Assembly (NCBI GenBank): GCA_031258625.1
Contig: JAIRMO010000197.1
Span: forward strand, 1-11,802
DNA: 11,802 nucleotides
Direction of reading: 5' to 3'
DNA from: Spirochaetaceae bacterium
GTDB lineage: Bacteria > Spirochaetota > Spirochaetia > Treponematales > Breznakiellaceae
The notes under the pieces are model-generated. The model was given only the letters and a program-made list of their open reading frames with translations. It searched no databases and was not told the DNA's origin. How positions within the stretch are numbered: the first letter of the stretch is position 1; each line of letters begins with the position of its first letter. Of the stretch, positions 1 through 6,692 are shown piece by piece. Both the position numbers and the translations under genes were made by a program.

Positions 1-78
1 ATACTCCCAGACCCCTTTGCCGCTCGACCTCCAGCCCTCAAGCATCTTCGCCTTCTCTTCCAAACTGTACCTCGTCAT
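1..78 (-). CDS. N-terminus of a small IS accessory-like (TnpA-like) protein, cut by window edge
   Basis: Twenty-six in-frame codons run off the left edge of the window. They begin with an ATG (78-76) preceded by a clean GGAGG (84-88) at a 5-base spacing. The peptide opens MTRYSLEEKAKMLEGW and continues to GVWEY. The 'RYSxEEKxxMxxxWxxSGKxxxxY' style resembles the short DNA-binding accessory proteins (TnpA) of IS66-type insertion sequences, which start with a Lys/Glu-rich helix followed by W-x(2)-SG. Only the first helix is visible, so the family call is tentative; a small HTH regulator or another IS3/IS66-type orfA would look similar. If it is IS66, the element would continue to the left with tnpB and tnpC. 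A TAA belonging to an upstream reading frame ends two bases before this ATG, which could mean operonic coupling rather than an IS end. Confidence 0.45.
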   Translation of the reverse strand, partial: MTRYSLEEKAKMLEGWRSSGKGVWEY

Positions 79-80
79 CT

Positions 81-325
81 TTACCTCCGGTTCATTAAAA
101 TGTTACCGAAGTGTATCCCTGGCCGCCCCACCCCGTAAGGTGGGGGGTAATTGACGTATACTTTTCCCTGCTCTATCCCCGCGGCAACGGCGGTAAGGTA
201 TCTTCGCAGACGTCTGATTTCCAGATACAGGGCGGCGATATCTTTTTTTTGAAACGGAGGGGGGGAGAGGGACGTAAAGTGATAATAGGATAGGAAGTAA
301 AGCCGCTTTGTCCAATGGAGTTCAT
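81..325 (-). pseudogene. Possible small ORF interrupted by (or using) a -1 frameshift; unrecognised
   Basis: I do not recognise this product. Codons 242-81 read as a gene-like 53-residue stretch (DIAALYLEIRRLRRYL, then KVYVNYPPPYGVGRPG, ending NRR and TAA) with mostly G/C third positions. It has no ATG, GTG or TTG start upstream before an in-frame stop. An ATG at 325-323 opens a different frame (MNSIGQSGF...), which enters a run of eight A residues (250-243). There the heptamer A AAA AAG (248-242) is a classical -1 slippery sequence, and a -1 slip joins the two frames exactly, giving about 81 residues. No stimulatory hairpin sits 5-10 bases downstream and the ATG has only a weak purine stretch, so a mutated relic or a homopolymer sequencing error is equally possible. 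The frame ends two bases before the next ATG, inside its ribosome-binding region. Confidence 0.3.
126..145. repeat. 7-bp G+C-rich hairpin
   Basis: CCCCACC (126-132) and GGTGGGG (139-145) pair perfectly around a 6-base loop. Neither strand shows a T-run after it, so it is not a convincing terminator. It belongs to the C-run/G-run style hairpins seen at several other gene borders in this window. Confidence 0.6.
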
Positions 326-387
326 TTAAAATCCGCCGGGCATAACTCGATGTCCGTCAACGCAGGGGTGCCAATCACCGTTTGTGT

Positions 388-1314
388 TCAATCCACGTAC
401 TCAATGGGAAAAACCATCCGGTCCCGGGAGAGGATCGTAGGGGGGAAAATGTCCCGGGCTTCCTGGAGCAGGGTTTTGAGGTTGTATTCATTGTACCGGG
501 GGCTGTAGTGGATCAGGGCGAGCTTCTTTACCCCGGCGGCAGCGGCGATCCGGGCGGCTTGTTCCGCGGTCATGTGCTTTTTTTCCCGGGCGCTTTCTTC
601 CAATTCCTTTTCAAACATCCCCTCGCAGACAAAAAAATCCGAACCCGCCACCTCGTCGGCGATCTCGGGAAAAGCCAGGCTATCGGTTACAAAGGAAAAT
701 TTCCGCCCCGAACGGGAAGGGCCCAGGACCTCGCCGGGAAGCACCTCGGAACCGTCCGCGGCCCGGACCGGCTCCCCGGCCTGAAGTCTGGACCAGAGGG
801 GCCCCCGGGGAACCCCCCGGGCAAGGGCTTTTTCGGGGTGGAATTCCCCGGGACGGCGGTCCTCCTCAAAGACATACCCCACACAGGGTTTGGTATGCCG
901 CAGGGGAAAGGCCCGCACCCGGAAGTCCTCCCCCGCGTATACGACGCCGGGGGAACCTATTTCCTTCACCACGATTTCATAGTTGATATACATATCCAGG
1001 GTACGGCGGTTGGTCTCAATATATTCGGCAATCCCCCGGGGACCGATGACGTACAGGGGATCGTCCCGGTCGACCTGGGAGGAGAGCATCAGGAGCCCCG
1101 GAATACCCGTCACATGATCCGCATGGAGGTGGCTGACAAAGATAACGGAGATCTTCTTCCACCGGAGGTTCAGCCGGCGCAGGGAGACCTGGGTCCCTTC
1201 CCCCCCGTCAAAAAGAAAAAGTTCCCCCTCCCGCCGGAGCAGGACCGAAGTTAAGTGGCGGCTCGGCAGGGGCATCATCCCCCCGCAGCCAAGGATAAAG
1301 GCTTCCAGGTTCAT
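388..1314 (-). CDS. rnz: Ribonuclease Z (tRNA 3'-processing endonuclease)
   Basis: This 308-residue metallo-beta-lactamase-fold enzyme cleaves pre-tRNAs after the discriminator base in the cytoplasm. The zinc ligands expected for RNase Z are all present: HLHADH at 62-67, His140 in the 'PLRHT' segment, Asp211 in 'FSFVTDS', His247 in 'KKHMTAEQAA' and His269 in 'LALIHYSPRY'. The segment around 165-182 (ARGVPRGPLW, then LQAGEPV) matches the flexible-arm region that binds tRNA in the long-arm type. The N-terminal FILGCGGMMPLPSRHLTS fits the usual 'LGTG...P...R' opening, and the length is normal for the family. The start ATG overlaps the preceding stop as ATGA (1314-1311), with no ribosome-binding site of its own, so translation probably reinitiates from the FemAB-like gene. 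I see no clear terminator after the stop. Confidence 0.93.
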   Translation of the reverse strand: MNLEAFILGCGGMMPLPSRHLTSVLLRREGELFLFDGGEGTQVSLRRLNLRWKKISVIFVSHLHADHVTGIPGLLMLSSQVDRDDPLYVIGPRGIAEYIETNRRTLDMYINYEIVVKEIGSPGVVYAGEDFRVRAFPLRHTKPCVGYVFEEDRRPGEFHPEKALARGVPRGPLWSRLQAGEPVRAADGSEVLPGEVLGPSRSGRKFSFVTDSLAFPEIADEVAGSDFFVCEGMFEKELEESAREKKHMTAEQAARIAAAAGVKKLALIHYSPRYNEYNLKTLLQEARDIFPPTILSRDRMVFPIEYVD

Positions 1315-2456
1315 CGTTTTTTTATACTCCGCACAAATTTTCGTAAGGTCTCGGCCAGGGTAAAAAGGTTTTTCCTTACCCGCCGGTAGGGATAGTCCCA
1401 GCTCCCGCTCCGGTGGATGATCCGGCCTCCAAAACCGGTCTTAAACCGGTAAAGCCCCGCCATGGGATGGGCGGGATCTTCCCGGGGGGGGATGCCGTAG
1501 AGGTCGTATTCCCCGCAACCCGCGGCCCGGGCATCCTGTATGGCCCGCCATTGCAGGGCGTAGGGAGCCATGAGGTTCCGCTTTTGATTGGAGGAGGCCC
1601 CGTAGAGGTAAACCGCCGCGGTCCCCCGGAAGAGGACGATACTGCCGGCGATGGGGGCCCCTTCGTGGAAGGCCAGGTAGAGCCGGAGTTCCTGGCCGGC
1701 CTGTTCCCGGGAACAGTCAAAAAGGGTCCGGTAATATTCCGGGCCGTGGATGGCGATGCCGTCCCGTTTTGCCGTTTCCTTGTAGAGGGCGTAAAAGACC
1801 TCCAGGCCCCGCTCGTCCCGGCGCTCCGTAACGACCCCCTTCTTCTCCGCAAGGCCGATGTTGTAACGCCACTTGGGTTTCATTCCCCCAAGGATCTCTT
1901 CCCCCGAAAGGGCAAGATCGATAAGCACCGTATCCGGGGGCTGGACATCCGCCCCCGCCCGGGTGAAGGGGGGATCTATCCGGGGGGGAGGGGACCCGGC
2001 CCCTTCGGTGTACCAGGGGGGATCGAAGCGGATAAACGCCGTATCCCCGGGCAGCAGGGGCCCCAAGGCCCGGGCCAGTTCCCGGAGGGCCCCGTTGCGG
2101 GCCCCGTCGTCTCCGGGAAAATCCGGGGGCAGCTCAGGCCCCCCGGGGACATAGGCGAAGGAGAGGGCCGGCGCGAGGGGCCGCCACAAAACGAGGAGGG
2201 GCATACTTCCCGCCCCGGCCCACTCCACGAGGAACGCCCGGGCCGTCCAGCCGAACCGGGCCTTGAAGCCCCCCCAAAAACCGGACTGGAGAAAAGATCC
2301 GGCACTACCGCAAGAGGAGAGCTCCCCGGGAATGAGGCGGTGAAGGTATGCCGGGGAAACAACATCCGGCGGGAGACCCGGCGGGGAGCGCCACGGACAA
2401 TGAACACCCCGGGGGGCGGTACGGGAGTCCGGGATAGATTGTCCGGGGACAACCAT
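1311..2456 (-). CDS. FemAB/FemX-like peptidoglycan cross-bridge aminoacyltransferase
   Basis: This is a 381-residue protein of the FemAB family, GNAT-fold enzymes that transfer amino acids from aminoacyl-tRNA to lipid-linked peptidoglycan precursors at the inner membrane face. Family signatures are SFLQSGFWGGFKARFGW near 54-70, MKPKWRYNIGLAEKKG at 192-207, a YLYGASS block with NLMAPYALQW at 283-303, and LYRFKTGFGG with SWDYPYRRV at 335-360. The substrate amino acid cannot be read from sequence. The start ATG overlaps the metG stop as TAATG, and the metG tail supplies a GGTGAGG-like binding site. The first 45 or so residues, before the conserved core, are Pro/Arg-rich and unusual, yet I find no alternative ATG, GTG or TTG in frame before the core. 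Its place between metG and rnz is compatible with a tRNA-dependent enzyme, but that is inference. Confidence 0.85.
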   Translation of the reverse strand: MVVPGQSIPDSRTAPRGVHCPWRSPPGLPPDVVSPAYLHRLIPGELSSCGSAGSFLQSGFWGGFKARFGWTARAFLVEWAGAGSMPLLVLWRPLAPALSFAYVPGGPELPPDFPGDDGARNGALRELARALGPLLPGDTAFIRFDPPWYTEGAGSPPPRIDPPFTRAGADVQPPDTVLIDLALSGEEILGGMKPKWRYNIGLAEKKGVVTERRDERGLEVFYALYKETAKRDGIAIHGPEYYRTLFDCSREQAGQELRLYLAFHEGAPIAGSIVLFRGTAAVYLYGASSNQKRNLMAPYALQWRAIQDARAAGCGEYDLYGIPPREDPAHPMAGLYRFKTGFGGRIIHRSGSWDYPYRRVRKNLFTLAETLRKFVRSIKKR

Positions 2457-4729
2457 TAATGAACCTCACCGGCGCCGATTACCTGAGTACGGATGGGATT
2501 CCCCCGGAGGGTGAGGGCCCGGTCCCCGGCAACGACTTCGTGGTTCACCACCCCGATGGGAACAGAAAAGAAGGCATCGATATCGATCTCGCCGGGGGGC
2601 GTTCCCAGGGACAGCCCCTGGATTTGTACCCGGGTACCGGTGGGGGTATCCCCCGCGTCCAGGACCTCCACCCGTTCATTCCCCTCCGCGTCCCTGTCGG
2701 AGGCGGCCAGGAGCATACCCCGGCTTTCCACTCCCCGGAGTTTCGCCGCCTTGAGGTTATAGGCGAGGATGATATGTTTACCCAAAAGCTCCTCCGCTTT
2801 ATAAAAGGGAACCAGCCCCGAAACAATGGTCCGTTCTTCCCCGGCGATTTCCAGGGTCTCGATGTAGAGTTTATCCGCCCGGGGATGCCCTTCGATTTTT
2901 ACGATCCGGGCGACCCGGAGGTCCAGGGTCTGGACAAAACGGTCCGGAAGGGGAAGGGCTTCTTCCGGGGGCGTATTCTCCGAGGGCGCCGGGGCCCCTT
3001 CGGGTTTAAGGGCGTCCCGATCCGCCCGATCCTTCTGACTCCCGGAATAACGTTCCCGCAGTTCCCGGACCAGGTCATCCTCCAAGCGGGAAAAAAGGAC
3101 CTCGCTTCTTTCCACCCTGAGGAGTCCCCCTTCCCGGCCGATATCCTCCCAGGAAAGGCTCTTTTCTTTTGAGGCATCCTGCCCCCCGATGGTCAGGCCG
3201 AAAAAGGAGGCGATCTTCTCGGCGGAGGCCGGGATATAGGGGTGGATCATCACCGCAATATCCCGGACCACATGGCAAAGGTCCCGGATGAGGGCCTCCG
3301 CGGCCGGGGGATTCTCGGTGCGTTTTTTCCAGGGCTCGCCGTCCTGAAAGGTTTTATTGGCAAAAGAGGATAACTCAAAAACGGTCCTAAAGGCGTCCCG
3401 GAGTTCCGCCCGTTCCAGCTTTTCGGTGATATCGGCCTCGAATTTCCGTACCCGATCCCAAAACTCCGGGTTTCCGGTTCCGCCGGGGATCACCCCGTCA
3501 TAATACCGGGTAACAAAAGAAAGGGTCCGGTTTACCAGGTTCCCCAGGTTGCCGATCAATTCGCCGTTCACCTTCTCCTGAAAATCCTTCCAGGTAAAAA
3601 GGGCATCCGCCTTTTCCGGGCGGTTGTAAAATATATAAAACCGCCAAATATCCGTACCGATGCCGGTATCCATGACATCGGTACCAAAAACCCCTACTCC
3701 CTTGGATTTGGAGAATTTTCCCCCCTCGTAATTGAGGTATTCGGTACTGGACATGTGGTGCAGCATGGTCCAGGGCTCCCCGGTCCCCAAAAGGCTTGAG
3801 GGGAAAATAACCGTATGGAAGGGGATATTGTCCTTGCCGATAAACTGAAAAAGCTCCACCTCTTGGGGGTTTTTCCACCAATCGTCGACAAAAGGGCGCC
3901 AATCCCCGGCGGTTTCCTCCCCGTAATTCCCGGTGATAGAAATATACCCGATACAGGCGTCGAACCAAACATAAAAAACCTTGTTTTCATACCCCGCCTT
4001 GGGAACCGGGATGCCCCATTTGAGATCCCGGGTGATGGCCCGTTCCCGGAGGCCGTTACGGATCCATGAATGGGTCATCTGCAGCGCGTTATTTGCCCAA
4101 AAGCCCTTTACCGAAGCATCCTTGAGCCATTCCTCAAGCCGATCCTTTAGCCGGGGAAGATCGATATAGAGGTGTTTGGTCGATTTAAGAACCGGTTCGG
4201 AACCGCAGCTTGAACACCGGGGAGCCTTCAATTCCGTAGGGTCCAGGAGTTTGCCGCAGACTTCACACTGATCCCCCCGGGCATCCGGGGACCCGCAGTG
4301 GGGGCAGACGCCCCGGACATACCGATCCGCCAGAAACCTGTCACAATGGCCGCAGTGAAGCTGCTCTATGGTACGCTCCACGATAAAGCCGTGGGCATCC
4401 AGTTTTTTGAATATATCCTGTACAATTTCGGTCTGAACCGGCGTTGTGGTCCGGCCGAATTTATCAAAGTTGATATTAAACCAGCGGTAAATGTCCGCGT
4501 GGATGGCATAATAACGATCGCATAACTCCCGGGGGCTTACCCCTTCCTCGGCGGCCTTGGTTTCCGTGGCGGTACCGTATTCGTCGGTTCCGCAAATATA
4601 GAGGGTGTCGTAACTCCGGAGCCGGCAAAACCGGGCAAAAGCGTCGGCGGACAGAACCTGGATAAGGTTCCCCAAATGGGGGACGTTATTGACATAGGGT
4701 AACGCGGAGGTTATTAATCTTCGTTTCAT
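2456..4729 (-). CDS. metG: Methionyl-tRNA synthetase (long form with C-terminal tRNA-binding domain)
   Basis: This class I synthetase charges tRNA-Met in the cytoplasm. The preferred start is ATG 4729-4727 (757 residues); an in-frame TTG lies two codons upstream at 4735. Counting from that TTG, the HIGH-type motif is PHLGN (19-23). Four CxxC knuckles (128/131, 144/147, 157/160, 174/177) form the two-zinc connective-peptide insertion. The KMSKS-type loop is KFSKS (340-344), with Phe in place of Met. The anticodon-binding helices follow, including LGNLVNRTLSF. An acidic/proline-rich linker (about 565-597) leads to a C-terminal OB-fold tRNA-binding domain (about 598-700: DLRVARIVKIEGHPRADKLY, AAKLRGVESRGML) that mediates dimerisation in long-form enzymes. 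It heads the metG, FemAB-like, rnz operon. There is no Shine-Dalgarno sequence before the start, and the promoter lies almost on top of it. Confidence 0.96.
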   Translation of the reverse strand: MKRRLITSALPYVNNVPHLGNLIQVLSADAFARFCRLRSYDTLYICGTDEYGTATETKAAEEGVSPRELCDRYYAIHADIYRWFNINFDKFGRTTTPVQTEIVQDIFKKLDAHGFIVERTIEQLHCGHCDRFLADRYVRGVCPHCGSPDARGDQCEVCGKLLDPTELKAPRCSSCGSEPVLKSTKHLYIDLPRLKDRLEEWLKDASVKGFWANNALQMTHSWIRNGLRERAITRDLKWGIPVPKAGYENKVFYVWFDACIGYISITGNYGEETAGDWRPFVDDWWKNPQEVELFQFIGKDNIPFHTVIFPSSLLGTGEPWTMLHHMSSTEYLNYEGGKFSKSKGVGVFGTDVMDTGIGTDIWRFYIFYNRPEKADALFTWKDFQEKVNGELIGNLGNLVNRTLSFVTRYYDGVIPGGTGNPEFWDRVRKFEADITEKLERAELRDAFRTVFELSSFANKTFQDGEPWKKRTENPPAAEALIRDLCHVVRDIAVMIHPYIPASAEKIASFFGLTIGGQDASKEKSLSWEDIGREGGLLRVERSEVLFSRLEDDLVRELRERYSGSQKDRADRDALKPEGAPAPSENTPPEEALPLPDRFVQTLDLRVARIVKIEGHPRADKLYIETLEIAGEERTIVSGLVPFYKAEELLGKHIILAYNLKAAKLRGVESRGMLLAASDRDAEGNERVEVLDAGDTPTGTRVQIQGLSLGTPPGEIDIDAFFSVPIGVVNHEVVAGDRALTLRGNPIRTQVIGAGEVH

Positions 4730-4737
4730 ATTCAATC

Positions 4738-4766
4738 ACTATAAAAAGGCGCTGCCGCTTAGTCAA
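4738..4766 (-). promoter_or_regulatory. Sigma70-type promoter of the metG operon
   Basis: On the minus strand TTGACT (4766-4761) and TATAGT (4743-4738) are separated by exactly 17 bases. Each box differs from consensus at one position. Transcription should begin near 4732-4731, only two or three bases before the metG ATG at 4729. The message would therefore be nearly leaderless, which fits the missing Shine-Dalgarno sequence. Prediction from sequence only. Confidence 0.7.
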
Positions 4767-4781
4767 GGTAACCCCCATAGT

Positions 4782-4798
4782 CCCCCATAGGGGGTTTT
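4782..4798 (+). terminator. Terminator-like hairpin on the plus strand, role unclear
   Basis: CCCCC (4782-4786), loop ATA and GGGGG (4790-4794) are followed by TTTT (4795-4798) on the plus strand, the outline of an intrinsic terminator. No plus-strand gene precedes it. Read on the minus strand, the T-run lies on the wrong side to end cyaB. It may limit antisense transcription or simply be one more of the C-run/G-run hairpins in this window. Confidence 0.3.
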
Positions 4799-4880
4799 AG
4801 GCCCCCGGAGCGGGGCGGGTTAAGGACAGACCGCTCCCTCCTTCGCCCGCCGGTGGGTTTCCTGCCCCTGGCGGGCAGAT

Positions 4881-4920
4881 TCCTTTGAATGAGCGGCGCC
4901 CTCCTTTAAATGAGCCGCTC
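4881..4920. repeat. 21-base-period imperfect direct repeat with inverted repeat
   Basis: TCCTTTGAATGAGCGG (4881-4896) recurs as TCCTTTAAATGAGCCG (4902-4917) with two differences. GAGCGGC (4891-4897) and GCCGCTC (4914-4920) form a perfect 7-bp inverted repeat inside it. The function is unknown. Confidence 0.55.
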
Positions 4921-4980
4921 GGGCCGTGGCGGATGCCGCGGAAGACAAGGCGGGAGCGACGGATTCCCCAGGGTGCGCCC

Positions 4981-5562
4981 TTAGGGGCAGGAACCCCCCT
5001 TCGGGGGCCGGAGCATTTCCGTGTAATACCGGGGTTCGATCCGGTCCTCTTTGATGCCAATTTTGCGGAGCAGCGCCAAAAGACGGGTCCTGGCCGCGGT
5101 TACGGTCCCTCCGGTATCATCATCGGTGACGATTTCCAGTTCCACGAACCAGCCGAGGCCCGCTACTTCGGTGAGTTCCGCGGTGACGCCGGCGCAGTTC
5201 CAGGCCCATCCCCGCTTGTTTTTTTCTATGTCCTTTTGAAGCCCCAGCCGGCGGAGTAATTCTTCAAAAGCGGCGGCATCGGATACCGAAAATTCCCGTT
5301 CGTCATTTATTTCCACACCCCCCCGGACTTCCTTGACCTTGTAGGTTACCCACAGGGCCCGCGAAACCGTTCCGGCAGGGTCGGTCTTGGTTTCCCTTCG
5401 GAGCCGTACCCCCGATGAGGGGGCCGCGCCGCATCCCCCGGGAAAAACCCAATAGGCATCAGCTTTTTCAAAAGAAGTACCCTGCCCGGCACAGGAAGAG
5501 AACCGGAGCCGTAATCCGTCGGGATCATCTACCCAGGCTTTTAATTCTATTTCAACGGACAC
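4981..5562 (-). CDS. cyaB: CYTH-domain protein, CyaB-like class IV adenylate cyclase or triphosphatase
   Basis: This is a 193-residue single-domain protein of the CYTH superfamily, whose members bind a triphosphate in a tunnel of charged strands. Depending on the member, they make cAMP from ATP or hydrolyse inorganic or organic triphosphates. The defining ExExK motif is Glu4, Glu6 and Lys8 (EIELKAWV). Later charged strands follow in order: GVRLRRE (51-57), VTYKVKE (72-78), EINDEREF (84-91), FVELEIV (139-145) and a late PRYY (177-180). The length matches the CyaB type (about 180-190) rather than ThTPase. The start is GTG 5562, five bases after GAGGGGG (5568-5574); an overlapping ATG is out of frame. 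It lies 68 bases after the HD-GYP gene with no clear terminator between, so co-transcription with the signalling pair is likely. Which of the two activities it has cannot be decided from sequence. Confidence 0.8.
   Translation of the reverse strand: MSVEIELKAWVDDPDGLRLRFSSCAGQGTSFEKADAYWVFPGGCGAAPSSGVRLRRETKTDPAGTVSRALWVTYKVKEVRGGVEINDEREFSVSDAAAFEELLRRLGLQKDIEKNKRGWAWNCAGVTAELTEVAGLGWFVELEIVTDDDTGGTVTAARTRLLALLRKIGIKEDRIEPRYYTEMLRPPKGGSCP
4994..5007. repeat. C-run/G-run hairpin in the 3' end of cyaB
   Basis: CCCCC and GGGGG (5003-5007) pair around a short CTTC-type loop within the last codons of cyaB, in the PPKGG segment. It is the same kind of unit as the CCCCCGAAGGGG hairpins between the permeases, here inside coding sequence. 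Confidence 0.5.
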
Positions 5563-5630
5563 ATATACCCCCTCGACGGTAACTATTGGACTTGTCCGAG
5601 AACCTCCTCACCGGCATTACCATTACCCGG

Positions 5631-6692
5631 CTATTGATTTTGTTGGAAAATTTCCTTAAAAGTATCCTGAATTTCAATGAACGCATCGGTAAGCAGGGGA
5701 TCAAACTGGGTTCCCCGTCCATTGCCGATTATTCTTAGCGCCTCGTCATAGGAAAAGGCTTTTTTATAGACCCTCGCGCCGACCAATGCGTCATACACAT
5801 CAACCAGGGAAACGATCCGGGCGGAAAGGGGAATGTCATAGTCCTTAAGCCCCCGGGGATAACCTGTTCCGTCAAACCGTTCGTGGTGACAGTAACAAAT
5901 ATCCCGGCAATGTTTTAAATAAAGCGCATCGCTATGGGTTAGAATGGACTCAATGATGTTTTTCCCGATGATGGTGTGGGTTTTCATAATTTCAAACTCT
6001 TCCGGGTCCAATTTACCGGGCTTAAGGAGGATCTTGTCGGGGATGCCTATCTTGCCCACATCGTGGAGGGCCACGGATTTGACGATAATATCCGGTTCAA
6101 GGCCGCGGAGTTCTTCGGCGTATGGGGAGGATGAATCCATAACATGACTGATCAGGGCCTTTGAAAAAAGCTGGGTTCTTTTAACGTGGCTTCCGGACTC
6201 CAAATTACGGTACTCAATGATGTTGGCCATGGCCTGGAGCATATTGTCCAGGGTGGAGGTTATTTCCGCGGCCTTTTCCGCCACCATTTCTTCCAGGCTG
6301 TCGCTGTAATTTTTTAATTCGATTTGATTCATCACCCGGAGTTTTACAATTTCCGGCTGAAACGGTTTAGAAATAAAATCCACCGCCCCGGCGGACAGGG
6401 CTTCGCTCTCCGAATCCGAAGTGGTGATGAAGATCACCGGAATACGCTTGAGTGAATCGTGGGTTTTTAGTACATTGAGCATCTCATACCCGTTCATCTC
6501 GGGCATAAACACATCAAGCAAAATAATCTTGGGTAAAACCTCGGCATGATACAGAATTTCCAAGGCTTCTTTTCCATTTCCCGCGGTAATAACCCGGTAA
6601 CTATCCTTGAGAATCTCCTCCAGGATCATGAGGTTCATCTCTATATCGTCAACCACCAGAACCGTGGGAATTTTGGCGCCGCTATTACCCAT
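5631..6692 (-). CDS. REC-HD-GYP response regulator, probable cyclic-di-GMP phosphodiesterase
   Basis: This 353-residue RpfG-type protein has a receiver domain (about 8-125) with the acidic pair Asp15/Asp16, phosphoacceptor Asp60 in 'ILLDVFMPEMNG', Thr90/Thr91 and Lys109 in 'ISKPF'. A coiled-coil-like linker (about 126-150) joins it to an HD-GYP domain (about 150-350). The HD-GYP hallmarks are intact: His169 in 'ESGSHVKR', HDVGKIGIPD at 210-219, His239 in 'MKTHTIIG', HHERFDGTGYP at 269-279, and the DVYDAL helix at 298-303. Such proteins hydrolyse c-di-GMP in the cytoplasm when phosphorylated. The preferred start is ATG 6692, which overlaps the Hpt gene by 8 bases; an in-frame TTG lies at 6701. 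The Hpt protein is the likely phosphate donor. No kinase is visible in the window. Confidence 0.93.
   Translation of the reverse strand: MGNSGAKIPTVLVVDDIEMNLMILEEILKDSYRVITAGNGKEALEILYHAEVLPKIILLDVFMPEMNGYEMLNVLKTHDSLKRIPVIFITTSDSESEALSAGAVDFISKPFQPEIVKLRVMNQIELKNYSDSLEEMVAEKAAEITSTLDNMLQAMANIIEYRNLESGSHVKRTQLFSKALISHVMDSSSPYAEELRGLEPDIIVKSVALHDVGKIGIPDKILLKPGKLDPEEFEIMKTHTIIGKNIIESILTHSDALYLKHCRDICYCHHERFDGTGYPRGLKDYDIPLSARIVSLVDVYDALVGARVYKKAFSYDEALRIIGNGRGTQFDPLLTDAFIEIQDTFKEIFQQNQ

Larger units (their letters stand above)
79..387. other. Gap between rnz and the left-edge gene
   Basis: This 309-base stretch has no firmly supported gene. It holds the possible frameshifted small frame described separately, a 7-bp hairpin (126-132 with 139-145), a homopolymer-rich block (eight T at 243-250 and seven G at 259-265 on the plus strand) and a weak minus-strand promoter-like pair, TTGGAC (310-315) and TATCCT (287-292), 17 bases apart. 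I see no hairpin followed by a T-run that would terminate the rnz operon. Confidence 0.6.
4736..4980. other. G+C-rich spacer between cyaB and metG
   Basis: No gene is supported in these 245 bases. Besides the metG promoter it contains a tandem CCCCCATAG pair (4772-4780, 4782-4790), the second of which forms a hairpin with GGGGG (4790-4794). It also contains a 16-bp imperfect direct repeat (4881-4896 and 4902-4917) at a 21-base period, overlapping a 7-bp inverted repeat (4891-4897 with 4914-4920). A minus-strand frame, offset from cyaB, stays open to 4855 and reads as an Ala/Lys/Glu-rich peptide, but it has no credible start. Confidence 0.5.

Noticed and set aside
382..1254. 290-codon plus-strand open frame opposite rnz
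   Set aside because: It lies wholly antisense to a gene with a complete set of RNase Z zinc ligands and has a Pro/Gly-rich composition typical of frames opposite G+C-rich codons.
1413..2459. 348-codon plus-strand open frame opposite the FemAB-like gene
   Set aside because: The opposite strand carries clear FemAB motifs; this frame is Gly/Pro-rich and matches no domain I know.
2459..3172. 237-codon plus-strand open frame opposite the end of metG
   Set aside because: It is antisense to the conserved C-terminal tRNA-binding domain of MetRS and looks like a composition artefact.
4797..5060. 87-codon minus-strand frame across the cyaB end and spacer
   Set aside because: It overlaps the conserved end of cyaB in another frame and is Gly/Pro/Arg-rich, with no binding site.
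5554..5625. 23-codon mini-ORF between the HD-GYP gene and cyaB
   Set aside because: A short ATG frame overlaps the cyaB start, but it has no ribosome-binding site and could arise by chance.
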